Shown here: one piece after another, positions 1 through 9,267 of the stretch
Position numbering within the stretch: position 1 is the stretch's first letter
Layout: the number at the start of each line of letters is the position of its first letter
Origin: JAXLYE01 sp046351595
Lineage (GTDB): Bacteria; Myxococcota_A; Polyangia; Palsa-1104; JAEUJZ01
Assembly (NCBI GenBank): GCA_046351595.1
Contig: JAXLYE010000002.1
Span: 496,001 to 560,000, forward strand
Length of the DNA: 64,000 bases
Direction: 5' to 3'
The notes under the pieces: model-generated
The model's database searches: none
What the model saw: the letters and a program-made list of their open reading frames with translations, nothing else
Told to the model about the DNA's origin: nothing
Position numbers and translations under genes: made by a program

Positions 1-2808
1 GCCGCCGGGGCCGCCCTGCGCGGTGACCGCGTCGACGATCGCCTGCTCCTCGGCCGTGGACAGGCCGGCCTGCTGTACGCGCTCGGACAGCCCGAGGTCG
101 CCGCCGTCGCCCTCCGGCTGCGCGAAGGTCGCGCTGCGCCGGCTGCGCCGTCGGAAGAGCTGCCACAGAAGGACCGCGGTGTCGCCCTGGAACACCGTGC
201 GCACGGCCGCCGGGTTGACGGCGAGCGCGGTCAGCACCGCGCCCTGGAAGTCGGGCTTGAGCAGGTCCGCGAAGCGCATCTGGAAGCGCGTCTTCAGCGG
301 GTTGAGCAGCGTCTTCACCAGCCGCGACCCCGGCGGGTACTCGAAGGCCTGCAGCGCCGCGCCGTCACCGGTGCTCGGCGGCAGGTGCGCATAGTCGAGG
401 TGGTTCCACGGGTCGTTCTGCTCGCCGTGGGTGACGAGCACGCGGGCGCCGCCGACCTCGAGCACGCCGCCGCTGCGCACGGGATCGTCGCCGCGCTGCC
501 AGATCAGGCGGGCGGCGATGGCGGGCGGCTGCGCGAGCGCGGCGCGGAAGACCTCCTGGACCTCGCGCAGGCCGAGCTCGGCGTCGTGGTTGCCGAGGCG
601 GATCACCACCTCGCCGCCGGCGCGCAGGACGCGGCCGAATGCCGCAAAGATGGCCGCGGTCTCGGGGTGGCTGGCCAGGGCGCGGGCGCACGCCAGGGCG
701 CGCTCGGCCGACAGCTGCAGCGGCTCGGTGTTGAGCAGGAAGTCGACGGTGTCGCCGTTGCAGATGACGCGGGTTGGCTGGCGCGTCGCCTCGCCGTCGA
801 GCATGCGCACGAGCTCCGCGCCGCCGGCGTACGAGTCGTAGGGGCCGCCGTTGCCCAGGTGCAGGTCGCTGATGATCAGGGTCCGCTCGATCGGGGCGCC
901 GTCGTCGCTGCTGGCGAAGCTGCGGCCGGTGCCGGGCGCGGCCTGTGTTGTCGCGGCGGGCGCCTCGGTCCCGCTGAGCGCGCCGGCCGATGTCGCCGGG
1001 CCGAGCCGCCCGAGCGCCTGTCGGCCGCCGTCGCTGTAGCGCACGGCCCAGCGCAAGAGCTCGTCGCGCTCGACGCCGGCCTCGCTGGCGATGGCGGCCA
1101 GCGGCCGCGCGCCCAGGAGGACCTCGGCGATCGCGGCCTCGAGCCGCTGCAGGCGCGGATCGATCGGCGCCTCGGGCTCGGCGAGCGTGCGGCTGCGCCC
1201 GGCCGGCGCGGCGACGGTGAGCGGCGCCGCCGTGACGATGTCGGTGCCGGCGATGCGCGCGACCAGGCGGGTGCCGGGCCGGCGCTCGGGGATCGTGACC
1301 GTTGCGGCGGCGCGCTCGCCGTACAGCTCGATGCTGGCGGCGGCCGGGCCGGCGGCGGCCTCGGACAGTCCGTCCTCGACGAGCAGCAGCGGGGCGCGGC
1401 CGATGTCGAGCGGCGTGCCGCGGGCGATGACCTCGACCGACTCGCCAGGCCGCGCCGCGCCCTGGCGGAAGTACAGCTGCACCGGCCCGGGCTCGGGCTG
1501 CTCGTCGGCGAACGCCACCGGCGCGCCGTCACCTTGCGGCTGCGGCTGCGGCTGCGGCTTTCGGGCGCTCGGCGCGTCGCGCGCGGACTCGCAGACGCTG
1601 CGCAGCCGCTCGCGCGTCAGCTCGCTCGGCTCACCGGCCGCGGGCAGTCCGTAGGCGGTCTGGAACGCGACCACCGCGGCGGCCGTGCGCGGCCCGAGCT
1701 TGCCGTCGGCGCGGCCGGGATCCTGATCGATCCAGCCGAGGCGGAACAGGAGGCGCAGCTGCGCCTGCACGAGCGCGATCTCCTCGTGGCCCAGCGTATC
1801 GCTCGCCTGCGCAGGCGTCGGCGCGGGCGCGGACCGGACCAGCGGCCCGGGCGCATCCTGCCCCATCGCGAACAGCGGGATCGTCGAGACGTCGATGCCG
1901 TGGAAGCGCGCGGCCTTCACCCGCTTGACCAGGAGCGGGCGCTTGCGCGGCTTGCGCCGCAGGCCCAGAAGCGGCTTGCTCGCCACCTCGGGATCCCAGG
2001 TCACCCAGCGGCCCTCCTCGACGTAGCGCTCGTCGTCGCGGAACAGCGGCGGGTCGGCGGCGGCATACTGCGGGGCCGGTGTGCCGTCGCCCTTGCCGCC
2101 CCGGTCCCCCGCGCCGGGCGCCGCGTCGGTGCGCCGGATGAACCCGCCCGTGCCGTCGGTGGTGCCGCCGACCGCGATGCCGCCGCCGGAGCCGCCGTTC
2201 TGCATGCGGCCGTTGGCCGACAGGTACTGGAAGGCGTCGACCTCGCCGTGCTCGTTGAGGTGGACGTCCCAGCAGAAGACCGCGTGACCGCCGCCGGACA
2301 TCCAGTCGATGTGCACGCAGTCGCCGCGCCGCAGCTCGGTCGGCTCGACGGCGTAGCCGAGGTTGAAGAAGATGACCGGGCGCGGCCACTCGTTGTCGGC
2401 GAGGCTCGCGTCCCAGGCGGCGAGCGCGCGCTCGTAGGCGGGCACGCCGGCCTTGAGCACGCCGTTGGCGAGCTGCGAGAACAGGAACGGCAGCTGCGTC
2501 CCGTCGGCGAGGCGCGGCCGGAGCGGCTCGCCGTCGCCTTCGCACAGCGCCATGGCCACGGCCTGCGTGACGAAGGGCGAGCAGGTCGTGCCGCGCCCGA
2601 CGGAGCGGCGGGTGTGCCGGTCGGCCCACTCGATCTCGACGAGCCAGGTGCTGGGCGGCGCCGCCTTGCTGGTGCGATAGCCGTCGACGTCGAGCTCGCG
2701 CAGGCGCTCCCAGCACGAGAGCAGGCGGGCGAGCGTGATCGAGGTCTTCTGCGGGAAGCGCGGGCTGGGCGTCCGATATCGCTCGGAATAGGAAGAACGG
2801 TCTGGCAT
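1..2808 (-). CDS. Multidomain protein: Cys-peptidase-like, peptidoglycan-binding and metallophosphoesterase domains (partial, C-terminus off window)
   Basis: The 936 codons visible from ATG 2808 (preceded by GAGG) run off the left edge. The N-terminal ~200 residues look like an NlpC/P60- or CHAP-type fold: a candidate catalytic Cys76 in TTCSPF and His175 in SGGGHAVFCW after RGDCVHIDW. Residues ~341-405 match a PG_binding_1 domain (DGKLGPRTAAAVVAFQ). From ~640 there is a calcineurin-like metallophosphoesterase with ISDLHLGNG, NGDTVDFL, RLGNHD and THGEQND, which supplies the expected metal ligands. A low-complexity Pro/Gln linker (~410-430) separates the halves. No signal peptide is evident. 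Domain identities are clear from motifs; the combined role (cell-wall hydrolase plus phosphoesterase, perhaps a secreted effector) is inference. Confidence 0.8.
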   Translation of the reverse strand, partial: MPDRSSYSERYRTPSPRFPQKTSITLARLLSCWERLRELDVDGYRTSKAAPPSTWLVEIEWADRHTRRSVGRGTTCSPFVTQAVAMALCEGDGEPLRPRLADGTQLPFLFSQLANGVLKAGVPAYERALAAWDASLADNEWPRPVIFFNLGYAVEPTELRRGDCVHIDWMSGGGHAVFCWDVHLNEHGEVDAFQYLSANGRMQNGGSGGGIAVGGTTDGTGGFIRRTDAAPGAGDRGGKGDGTPAPQYAAADPPLFRDDERYVEEGRWVTWDPEVASKPLLGLRRKPRKRPLLVKRVKAARFHGIDVSTIPLFAMGQDAPGPLVRSAPAPTPAQASDTLGHEEIALVQAQLRLLFRLGWIDQDPGRADGKLGPRTAAAVVAFQTAYGLPAAGEPSELTRERLRSVCESARDAPSARKPQPQPQPQGDGAPVAFADEQPEPGPVQLYFRQGAARPGESVEVIARGTPLDIGRAPLLLVEDGLSEAAAGPAAASIELYGERAAATVTIPERRPGTRLVARIAGTDIVTAAPLTVAAPAGRSRTLAEPEAPIDPRLQRLEAAIAEVLLGARPLAAIASEAGVERDELLRWAVRYSDGGRQALGRLGPATSAGALSGTEAPAATTQAAPGTGRSFASSDDGAPIERTLIISDLHLGNGGPYDSYAGGAELVRMLDGEATRQPTRVICNGDTVDFLLNTEPLQLSAERALACARALASHPETAAIFAAFGRVLRAGGEVVIRLGNHDAELGLREVQEVFRAALAQPPAIAARLIWQRGDDPVRSGGVLEVGGARVLVTHGEQNDPWNHLDYAHLPPSTGDGAALQAFEYPPGSRLVKTLLNPLKTRFQMRFADLLKPDFQGAVLTALAVNPAAVRTVFQGDTAVLLWQLFRRRSRRSATFAQPEGDGGDLGLSERVQQAGLSTAEEQAIVDAVTAQGGPGG

Positions 2809-2847
2809 CAAAGACCTCGGGGGAGATGAATATCGGGATTGATAGCG

Positions 2848-3213
2848 TTACAGGATTACGAGATAAGGCCGGCGGTCCTGGCGCAGATCGCTCAGGTACA
2901 GCGCCGGCACGGTGGCCGCGCCGGGGACCGCCGACAGGGCGTAGGTGCCGGGCTCGCAGCCGTCGATCCAGAGCGTGCCGTCGGGCTCGCAGATCGCGGT
3001 GTAGCGGCCGCTCGTGCCCTGCAGCTCGACGCGCAGTCCGCCGCGCGGGCGCAGCGCCGCGTCGACGAGCCGCAGCCACAGCACAGGCTCGTCGCTGCTC
3101 GCCGGATCGAAGGGCGACTCTTCCTCGGGCAGGCGCGCGGCGAAGGCCAGGTCGAGCCCGTCGTCGGCGAGCTGCGGCGCGTGCGGATCAGCAGGAGGGT
3201 TCTCGACCGCCAT
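2848..3213 (-). CDS. Small protein with carboxypeptidase-regulatory-like beta domain
   Basis: This 121-residue protein starts at ATG 3213 (MAVENPP), which has GAGG eight bases upstream; a longer reading from 3261 lacks a ribosome site. The C-terminal two thirds (RGGLRVELQG..., CEPDGTLWIDGCEPGTYAL) follow the pattern of carboxypeptidase-regulatory-like or transthyretin-like beta-sandwiches, where a 'DGt...i.glePGtYtl' stretch is typical. It ends 39 bases before the large peptidoglycan-binding/phosphoesterase gene on the same strand, so the two are probably co-transcribed and may work together. No signal peptide or catalytic motif is visible. The function is unknown. Confidence 0.6.
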   Translation of the reverse strand: MAVENPPADPHAPQLADDGLDLAFAARLPEEESPFDPASSDEPVLWLRLVDAALRPRGGLRVELQGTSGRYTAICEPDGTLWIDGCEPGTYALSAVPGAATVPALYLSDLRQDRRPYLVIL

Positions 3214-3452
3214 GGCACAGACCTCGTGCGGCGGGTTGCCGCATAACGTTCCTCGTAGCATCCTATTTATTGCGCTATAGGTAAGCCGATAGTGCGGCTG
3301 ACTATTTCAAAAAAATTATCAGATACATAGACGCCAGAGGTGTTCGATTTATCGAATGCAGCGGTGCAAAGAAGAGACAGCGGCAGCGCACCCCGGGGCG
3401 CTTATCGTGCTCTTGGGGACCGCGGCGCTGCGTCAGGCCCCGCGTCGCGCGA
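3214..3452. promoter_or_regulatory. AT-rich divergent promoter region with inverted repeat
   Basis: The gap between the divergent genes starting at 3213 (minus) and 3453 (plus) is markedly richer in A/T than its surroundings, including a run of seven A around 3309-3316. It contains the short inverted repeat TTCGATTTATCGAA (3343-3356, two 6-base arms), which could be an operator. No convincing -35/-10 pair can be fixed. Confidence 0.4.
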
Positions 3453-6400
3453 ATGCAGTTCACGCTGGAGATCCTCCGCGCCGCCCAGGCCGATGACCCG
3501 TTCGCCTTCCGCGTCGGGGTCCAGGAGTACGTCCTGCGCACGCCGCTCGGCGGCGCCGAGACCGCGGTGCTGAGCTGGGACGAGGTCTTCCTCGGCGACC
3601 TCGCGGCGCTGCGGCTGCCGGGCCGCGACCCCGAGCTTTTGCAGCGCGTCGGCGACCGGCTGCGGCGCTTCCTGTCGACGACGCGCTTCTCGCAGCGCGA
3701 GGCCGAGCTGGTCGCGGCGGTGGCGCGCGGCGAGCCGGTGCAGCTGACGCTGCGGCTGGCCGCGGCCGAGCTGTACGCGCTGCCGTGGGAGCTCTTGACG
3801 CTGGCGAGCGGCCGGCACCTCGGTGAGCTCGCGGGCGTGACCCTGCGCTACGCCTGGCCCGAAACCGAGACCGTGCCCGAGGCGCCGGCGCCGCGCCCCG
3901 AGGGCGGCCGCGTGCTGGTCGCGTGGTCGGCGGCGGCCGGCGTGGTGCCCGCGCGCGAGCACGTGCTCGCCATCGATCGCGCCTGCCGCCTCGGGCACCA
4001 CCCGTTCGACCCGGCGCGCGACGTCCTGCCCCACGTCACGCTCGCGCGGCTGGCGGCGGCGCTCGAAGCGGCCGAGCGCGACGGGCCGGTCGCGGTGCTG
4101 CACATCCTGTGTCACGGCGCGCGGAAGAAGACGAGCTTCGGCCTGGCCTGGAACCGCGAGGCGGCCGCGCCCGTCGGCGACGGCGACGGCGACGGCGCAT
4201 CCGACCCCGGCGGCGAGGCGGGCGACGGCGTCCACCTCGTCGACGCGGCCGAGCTGCGGCAGCTGCTCCAGCCGCACGCCGGGCGGCTGCGGCTCGTCGT
4301 CCTGTGCGCCTGCGACAGCGCCAACAGCGGCCAGCTCGGCAGCCACCTGGGCGGCGTCGCGCAGGCGCTGCACCGCGCCGGCCTCGCCGCGGTCGTGGCG
4401 TCGCGCTACCCGCTGTCGAGCGCCGGCTCGGTGCAGCTCACCGAGACGCTGTACGGCGCGCTGCTCGGGCAGCCGGCGTCGCTGGAGGGGGCGCTGGGCC
4501 TTGCGCGGCAGCGGCTGCGGCTGCACGGACTGGGCAGCCTCGACTGGGCGTCGCTGCAGCTGTACGCCCGCCCCGAGGACGGCGAGGACAGCCGGCCGCT
4601 GGTCATCCGCCCCTACCGCGGCCTGTCGCCGTTCCTCATGCACCACAGCCGCTTCTTCTTCGGCCGCGAGCGCGAGCGCCAGGCGCTGCGGGCGACCCTC
4701 GACAAGCTCGCGGCGAGCGGGCAGCCGCGCCTGGTCGTCGTCGCCGGTGCCTCGGGCTCGGGCAAGTCGTCGCTGGTGCTGGGCGGGCTGATCCCGGACC
4801 TTGCGGCCGCGGCGCTGCCGACCGGTGCGGCCCGGCTCGTCGAGGCGCGGCGCGTGCTCGGCGAGCTGGTGCGGCTGCTCGGCGAGCACGGCAGCACCGG
4901 CGCGCTGCACACGGCGCTCGGCGCGCTGCAGAGCGAGCTCGCGGCGCTGCCCGAGGACGGCTCGGGCCCGTGGCAGTGGGCGGTGCTGCGCCCCGGCGGC
5001 GATGCGCTCGGCGCGCTGGAGCGGGCGCTGCGCACGCGCCGCGACCCGGGCCGGCCGTTCCTGTTGTGCGTCGACCAGCTCGAGGAGCTGTTCACCCACT
5101 CGGCGGACGCGGCGCCGCGCGGCGAGTTCGCGCGCCGGCTGTGGGTGCTCGCGCGCGAGCCGCTGCCCGGCGGCGTGCGCGTCGTGCTGACGCTGCGGGT
5201 CGACTTCCTCGGCCACCTCGGCGAGCTCTGTCTCGACGAGGCCGGGCTGCGGCTCGACCGCATCGCCTACAGCGAGGCGCACAGCCTGTTCGTGGCGCAG
5301 ATGGCGCCCGAGCAGCTCGCCGCGGCGATCGAGGGACCGGCGCACCAGGTCGGGCTGATCCTGCCGCCGCCGCTGGTGCAGCAGATGGTGCGTGACGTCG
5401 AGGGCGAGCCCGGGGCGCTGCCGCTGCTCGAGTACGTGCTGGACCTTCTGTGGCAGGGGCGCAGCGGCCGCGTGCTGACCGAGGAGACGTACGCCGCGCT
5501 CGGCGGCGTCGGCGGCGCGCTGGGCAACAGCGCCGAGCGCGTGCTTCTGGGCCTGGGCGAGGCCGAGCAGCAGCTGTCGCGGCGGCTGTTGGCGCGCCTG
5601 GTCCGCTTCGGCGATGGCGGCGGCGAGACGCGGCGGCGGGTGTCGCTGCGCCGGCTCGCCGAGGAGCTGCCCGAGGCCGACGAGCCGGGCCGCGACCCGG
5701 CGCGCGGTGCGGTGCGCCGGCGCCTGGAGGCGGTGCTCGACGCCTTCGTCGCGGCGCGGCTGCTGGTGCGCGGCGAGGAGCAGGGCGAGCCCACCGTCGA
5801 GATCGCGCACGAGGCGCTGATCCGCAAGTGGCCGCGGCTGAGGACCTGGCTCGCCGAGGATCGCCAGCGCCTGGAGGAGCTGCGCGAGCTGGAGCAGTGG
5901 GCGGCGCAGTTTGCGGCCTACGGCACGGTGCTGCGCGGCACCCAGCTCGGCTACGCGCAGCGGCTGCTCGACAAGTACCCGGGCGAGCTCGGTCGCGCCG
6001 TCACCGAGATGGTGCGCATGAGCGTCCGCGCCAAGCACCGGCGGCGGCAGCAGACGACGGCGCTGGTGCTCGTGGTGGTGACCGCGCTCAGCGGGCTGAC
6101 CCTGTTCGCCCGGCGCAGCCAGCAGCAGGCGCTGCGCGAGCGCACCGCGGCGCTGCACAAGGAGCGGGTCGCCAGCTCGCGCCTGCTCGGGATCCAGGCC
6201 GAGCGGGCGCTCGACCAGAAGCCGGACCTGGCGCTGATCCTGGCCGCGCGCTCGCTGTCTCTGCACCGTGAGGTGGCCTCGCGCAGCGTGCTGGCGACGG
6301 CGCTGGAGCGCAGCCGCCTGATCCACCGCTTCCTGCGCGGGCCGCGCGGCCGTGTCGACGCCGTCGCCTGGAGCCCCGACGGGCAGCGCCTGGCCGCGGC

Positions 6401-8390
6401 GAGCCGCGACGGCCTGTGGCTGTACGACGCGGCGTCCGGAGCGCTGCGGAGCCACCGCACCGGCGCCCCCGAGTCGACCGCGACCGCGCCCGCGCCCGCG
6501 CCCGCGACCCCGATCTCGACCGCTCGAGACGGCGAGCGAGACGGCGGGCGCGACGACGGCCTGCACGCCGCGGCCTGGAGCCCCGACGGCCTGCTCATCG
6601 CCGCCGCGGGCAGCCGCGGGCGTGTCCTGCTCTGGGACGCCAGCCTGCCCGAGCGCCCGCCCGAGCGGCTCCCGGCGGCGGCGCGCACGCTCTACAGCCT
6701 CGACTTCAGCCGCGGCGGCGAGCTTTTGGCCGCGGGCACCGAGGACGGCCGCGTGCTCCTGTGGGACGTGGCGCGGCGCCGGCCCCGCTCGCCGCTCGCC
6801 GCGCTCACCGGCCAGTTCGTCTCGGCGCTGAGCTTCGCCCCCGGCCCGGGCGCGCCGCGGCTGGCGGTGGCCGGCAGCACCGGCGGCGTCTCGCTCTTCG
6901 ACCCGGCGACCGGGCAGCGCCTGCTCGGCCCGCTGGCCTCGGACAAGGGCTACACCAGCAGCCTGAGCTTCAGCCCCGACGGCCGCCGCCTGGCCAGCGC
7001 CAGCGAGGACCGCACCGTGCTCCTGTGGGACGGGCTCGGCGACGGCAGCGCGGCGAGCGGCCCGCCGCGGTCGCAGCCGCTCAACGGGCACGACAGCGCG
7101 GTCAGCGGCGTCAGCTTCAGCCCCGACGGCCAGGTGCTGGTTTCGTGCGGCCTGGACGGCGCGCTGTACCTGTGGGACGTGGCCCGCGGCCAGCCGCTCG
7201 GCACGCCGCTGCGCGCCCCGGGCGAGGGGATCTACAGCTGCGCCTTCAGCCCCGACGGCACCCGCCTGGCGAGCGGCGGCGACGGGCAGATCCTGATCTG
7301 GGACGTCGCCGAGCACCCGGCGCGGCGGCGGCTGCGGCGGCCGCTCTCGGTCAGCGCGCTGGCGGTCGATCCGCTGGGGCAGCGCGCCGCGATCGGCGGC
7401 CCCGACGGCGGCATCCGGCTCTGGGACCTCGGCCGCCCGAACCCCGGCGCCGCGGTGCCGGTGCACACCCAGAGCGTCAACGCCCTGGCCTACGACCCGA
7501 GCGGGACGCGGCTGCTCTCGGGCGGCTCCGACGGCGAGGTGGTGGTGCTGGAGGCGCAGACGCTGGCGGTGCAGGCGCGGCTGCGCGCGGGCGGGCGCGG
7601 CTCGGTCATGGCCGTCGCCTGGAGCCCGCGGGCCGACACCCTTGCCGCCGGCTACACCGACGGCACGCTGGCGCTGTTCGAGCGCACGGACGCCGGGGCC
7701 AGGCCCTCGCCGCGGCCGCCCATCGCCTCGCGCCAGCAGTCGATCACGGCGCTGGCCTTCCTCGGCGGCGACGCCCTGCTGAGCAGCGGCCTGGACGGCA
7801 GCCTGCGGCTGTGGCAGCCGTCGACCGGCGCCCTGCGCTGCAGCGCCTCGTCGGCGCACGGCGACGGCATCAGCGGGCTGGCGGTGGGGCAGGGCGGGGT
7901 GCTGGCGACGGGCGGGCGCGACCAGCGCGTGGTGCTGTGGCGGACGCCGGGTGCGGCCGAGCCGGGCGGCTGCCCGCAGCCCCTCGGCGAGCTACCCAGC
8001 CCCGTTCCGAGCGACGCCGCGGTGACGGCGCTCGCCTTCAGCCGCGACGGCGCGGCGCTGGCCGTCGGCACCGAGGAGGCGACCGTGCAGCTCTTCGAGG
8101 TCGCGGCGCGCCAGCCCGTGGGCGGCCCCCTGCGCGGGCACCTGCGGCCGCTGACCGCGGTGGCCTTCGCCCGCGACGCGCTCTTGCTCACCGCCGACGA
8201 CGAGATGCTGCGGCGCTGGGACCTGGGCGAGGCGCGGGGGGCGGCGCGCGCCTGCGCCCGCGCCAACCGCAACCTGACCGCCACCGAGTGGGCGCTGTTC
8301 TTCCCCGACCTGCCCTACTGCCGCATCTGCGGCTCGCTGCCCGCCGAGGGCGCGACCCCGGCCCCGGCGTGCCCGGACGCGGTGCCGTAG
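3453..8390 (+). CDS. CHAT protease - nSTAND1 NTPase - transmembrane - WD40 repeat protein
   Basis: The 1645 residues fall into clear modules. Residues 1-375 form a CHAT (caspase-like) domain with the dyad His221 (LHILCHG) and Cys287 (LCACDSA). At ~387 an nSTAND1 NTPase begins (PYRGLSPF...FFGRERE), with Walker A GASGSGKSS (432-440) and Walker B LLCVDQLEELF (~535). A single hydrophobic segment lies near residue 870-888. From ~965 to the end about 14 WD40 blades can be counted by their repeated SPDG-like turns. A protease, a STAND switch and a repeat sensor on one chain is the layout of signal-triggered effector proteins, some of them anti-phage or suicidal. No neighbouring substrate gene is obvious. 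The start at ATG 3453 lacks a strong ribosome site, but upstream in-frame alternatives were not found. Confidence 0.88.
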   Translation: MQFTLEILRAAQADDPFAFRVGVQEYVLRTPLGGAETAVLSWDEVFLGDLAALRLPGRDPELLQRVGDRLRRFLSTTRFSQREAELVAAVARGEPVQLTLRLAAAELYALPWELLTLASGRHLGELAGVTLRYAWPETETVPEAPAPRPEGGRVLVAWSAAAGVVPAREHVLAIDRACRLGHHPFDPARDVLPHVTLARLAAALEAAERDGPVAVLHILCHGARKKTSFGLAWNREAAAPVGDGDGDGASDPGGEAGDGVHLVDAAELRQLLQPHAGRLRLVVLCACDSANSGQLGSHLGGVAQALHRAGLAAVVASRYPLSSAGSVQLTETLYGALLGQPASLEGALGLARQRLRLHGLGSLDWASLQLYARPEDGEDSRPLVIRPYRGLSPFLMHHSRFFFGRERERQALRATLDKLAASGQPRLVVVAGASGSGKSSLVLGGLIPDLAAAALPTGAARLVEARRVLGELVRLLGEHGSTGALHTALGALQSELAALPEDGSGPWQWAVLRPGGDALGALERALRTRRDPGRPFLLCVDQLEELFTHSADAAPRGEFARRLWVLAREPLPGGVRVVLTLRVDFLGHLGELCLDEAGLRLDRIAYSEAHSLFVAQMAPEQLAAAIEGPAHQVGLILPPPLVQQMVRDVEGEPGALPLLEYVLDLLWQGRSGRVLTEETYAALGGVGGALGNSAERVLLGLGEAEQQLSRRLLARLVRFGDGGGETRRRVSLRRLAEELPEADEPGRDPARGAVRRRLEAVLDAFVAARLLVRGEEQGEPTVEIAHEALIRKWPRLRTWLAEDRQRLEELRELEQWAAQFAAYGTVLRGTQLGYAQRLLDKYPGELGRAVTEMVRMSVRAKHRRRQQTTALVLVVVTALSGLTLFARRSQQQALRERTAALHKERVASSRLLGIQAERALDQKPDLALILAARSLSLHREVASRSVLATALERSRLIHRFLRGPRGRVDAVAWSPDGQRLAAASRDGLWLYDAASGALRSHRTGAPESTATAPAPAPATPISTARDGERDGGRDDGLHAAAWSPDGLLIAAAGSRGRVLLWDASLPERPPERLPAAARTLYSLDFSRGGELLAAGTEDGRVLLWDVARRRPRSPLAALTGQFVSALSFAPGPGAPRLAVAGSTGGVSLFDPATGQRLLGPLASDKGYTSSLSFSPDGRRLASASEDRTVLLWDGLGDGSAASGPPRSQPLNGHDSAVSGVSFSPDGQVLVSCGLDGALYLWDVARGQPLGTPLRAPGEGIYSCAFSPDGTRLASGGDGQILIWDVAEHPARRRLRRPLSVSALAVDPLGQRAAIGGPDGGIRLWDLGRPNPGAAVPVHTQSVNALAYDPSGTRLLSGGSDGEVVVLEAQTLAVQARLRAGGRGSVMAVAWSPRADTLAAGYTDGTLALFERTDAGARPSPRPPIASRQQSITALAFLGGDALLSSGLDGSLRLWQPSTGALRCSASSAHGDGISGLAVGQGGVLATGGRDQRVVLWRTPGAAEPGGCPQPLGELPSPVPSDAAVTALAFSRDGAALAVGTEEATVQLFEVAARQPVGGPLRGHLRPLTAVAFARDALLLTADDEMLRRWDLGEARGAARACARANRNLTATEWALFFPDLPYCRICGSLPAEGATPAPACPDAVP

Positions 8391-8430
8391 CCTCGGCCGC
8401 GGCGGGCCCGGCCGACGCGGACGCGCCCCT

Positions 8431-9249
8431 TCAGTAGGGCGCGGCGATCGGCTCGAAGGTCAGGTCGCTGAAGTCGCGCAGGAGGCAGGGGGCGAAGGGG
8501 CCGCGGCGCGTGAGGTCGGCGCGGTAGAGGGCGCCGCGCGCGGCAAAGACCAGGCTGCGGCTGTCGAGGTCGGCCCACTCCCAGTCCTTGCCGTCGATGC
8601 GCTCGCCGGACGCGGTGTGCTCGAGCTCGTGCTCGTCCCAGTAGCAGCCCTTGCCGGGCGGCGCGCCGGTCTGCTCGTGCGCGAACTTTCGCAGCAGCCA
8701 GCCGTGCGGCAGCGGCCGGTCGAAGATTGTGCAGCCCCGGTGCGAGGCGCCCTCGTCGAGGCGCCAGCCGTCGCGCACGAGGCGCGGGTAGTAGACGCCG
8801 GGGCACTCGCCGCCGTAGTAGACGCTCGGGCGGCCCGCGGGATCGGGCGTGACCTCGGAGGTGTTCTGCAGCGGGACGTGGCCGTAGCCCTCGTTGAGCC
8901 AGTAGCCGCGCTTCGAGGCGAACAGCCCGCCGCCGTGCCAGCAGTCGCCCTTGGCGAACAGCGCCAGGGCCTTGAGCCACGGCGCGCGCGAGATCGCGGT
9001 CCACGAGCCGCGGGTGCGCGACTGCCAGCGCCCGTTCATCGCGAAGTAGATCAGGTAGCGACCGTCGGGGGACAGGTCCGAGCGGCGCTCGTAGATCCGC
9101 CCGCGCAGCCACTGGCCGATCGAGAAGTGATCGCGGCGGCGGTCCCACAGGATCGAGCAGACGCTCTTCGATGGGCCGCGGCGCAGGATCACGCCGACGT
9201 CGGCATTCCGCGCCAACAGCACGTGCAGGCGCGGCGGGAACTTCTGCAT
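8431..9249 (-). CDS. Conserved-looking hypothetical protein (272 aa)
   Basis: A soluble protein of 272 residues with no signal peptide or membrane segment. It is rich in Trp, Tyr, Gly and Arg, and carries one stretch (DLSPDGRYLIYFAMNG) like a PD40/beta-propeller turn plus several Trp-centred strands. This suggests an all-beta fold, but no named family is recognised. It ends 40 bases from the WD40 protein gene in tail-to-tail orientation and starts 18 bases downstream of the endonuclease V stop, so it may be co-transcribed with that gene. The start ATG 9249 is preceded by a short GTGGG. Confidence 0.6.
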   Translation of the reverse strand: MQKFPPRLHVLLARNADVGVILRRGPSKSVCSILWDRRRDHFSIGQWLRGRIYERRSDLSPDGRYLIYFAMNGRWQSRTRGSWTAISRAPWLKALALFAKGDCWHGGGLFASKRGYWLNEGYGHVPLQNTSEVTPDPAGRPSVYYGGECPGVYYPRLVRDGWRLDEGASHRGCTIFDRPLPHGWLLRKFAHEQTGAPPGKGCYWDEHELEHTASGERIDGKDWEWADLDSRSLVFAARGALYRADLTRRGPFAPCLLRDFSDLTFEPIAAPY

Positions 9250-9267
9250 CCCACGATGGTAAAGGGA

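Noticed and set aside
385..2829. An 814-codon plus-strand open frame
   Set aside because: It is antisense to the peptidoglycan-binding/metallophosphoesterase gene, which carries clear domain motifs, and the frame itself is low-complexity.
3402..7859. A 1485-codon open frame on the minus strand opposite the CHAT-WD40 gene
   Set aside because: It is an Arg/Ala/Gln-rich antisense artefact of very high GC3; all recognisable motifs are on the plus strand.
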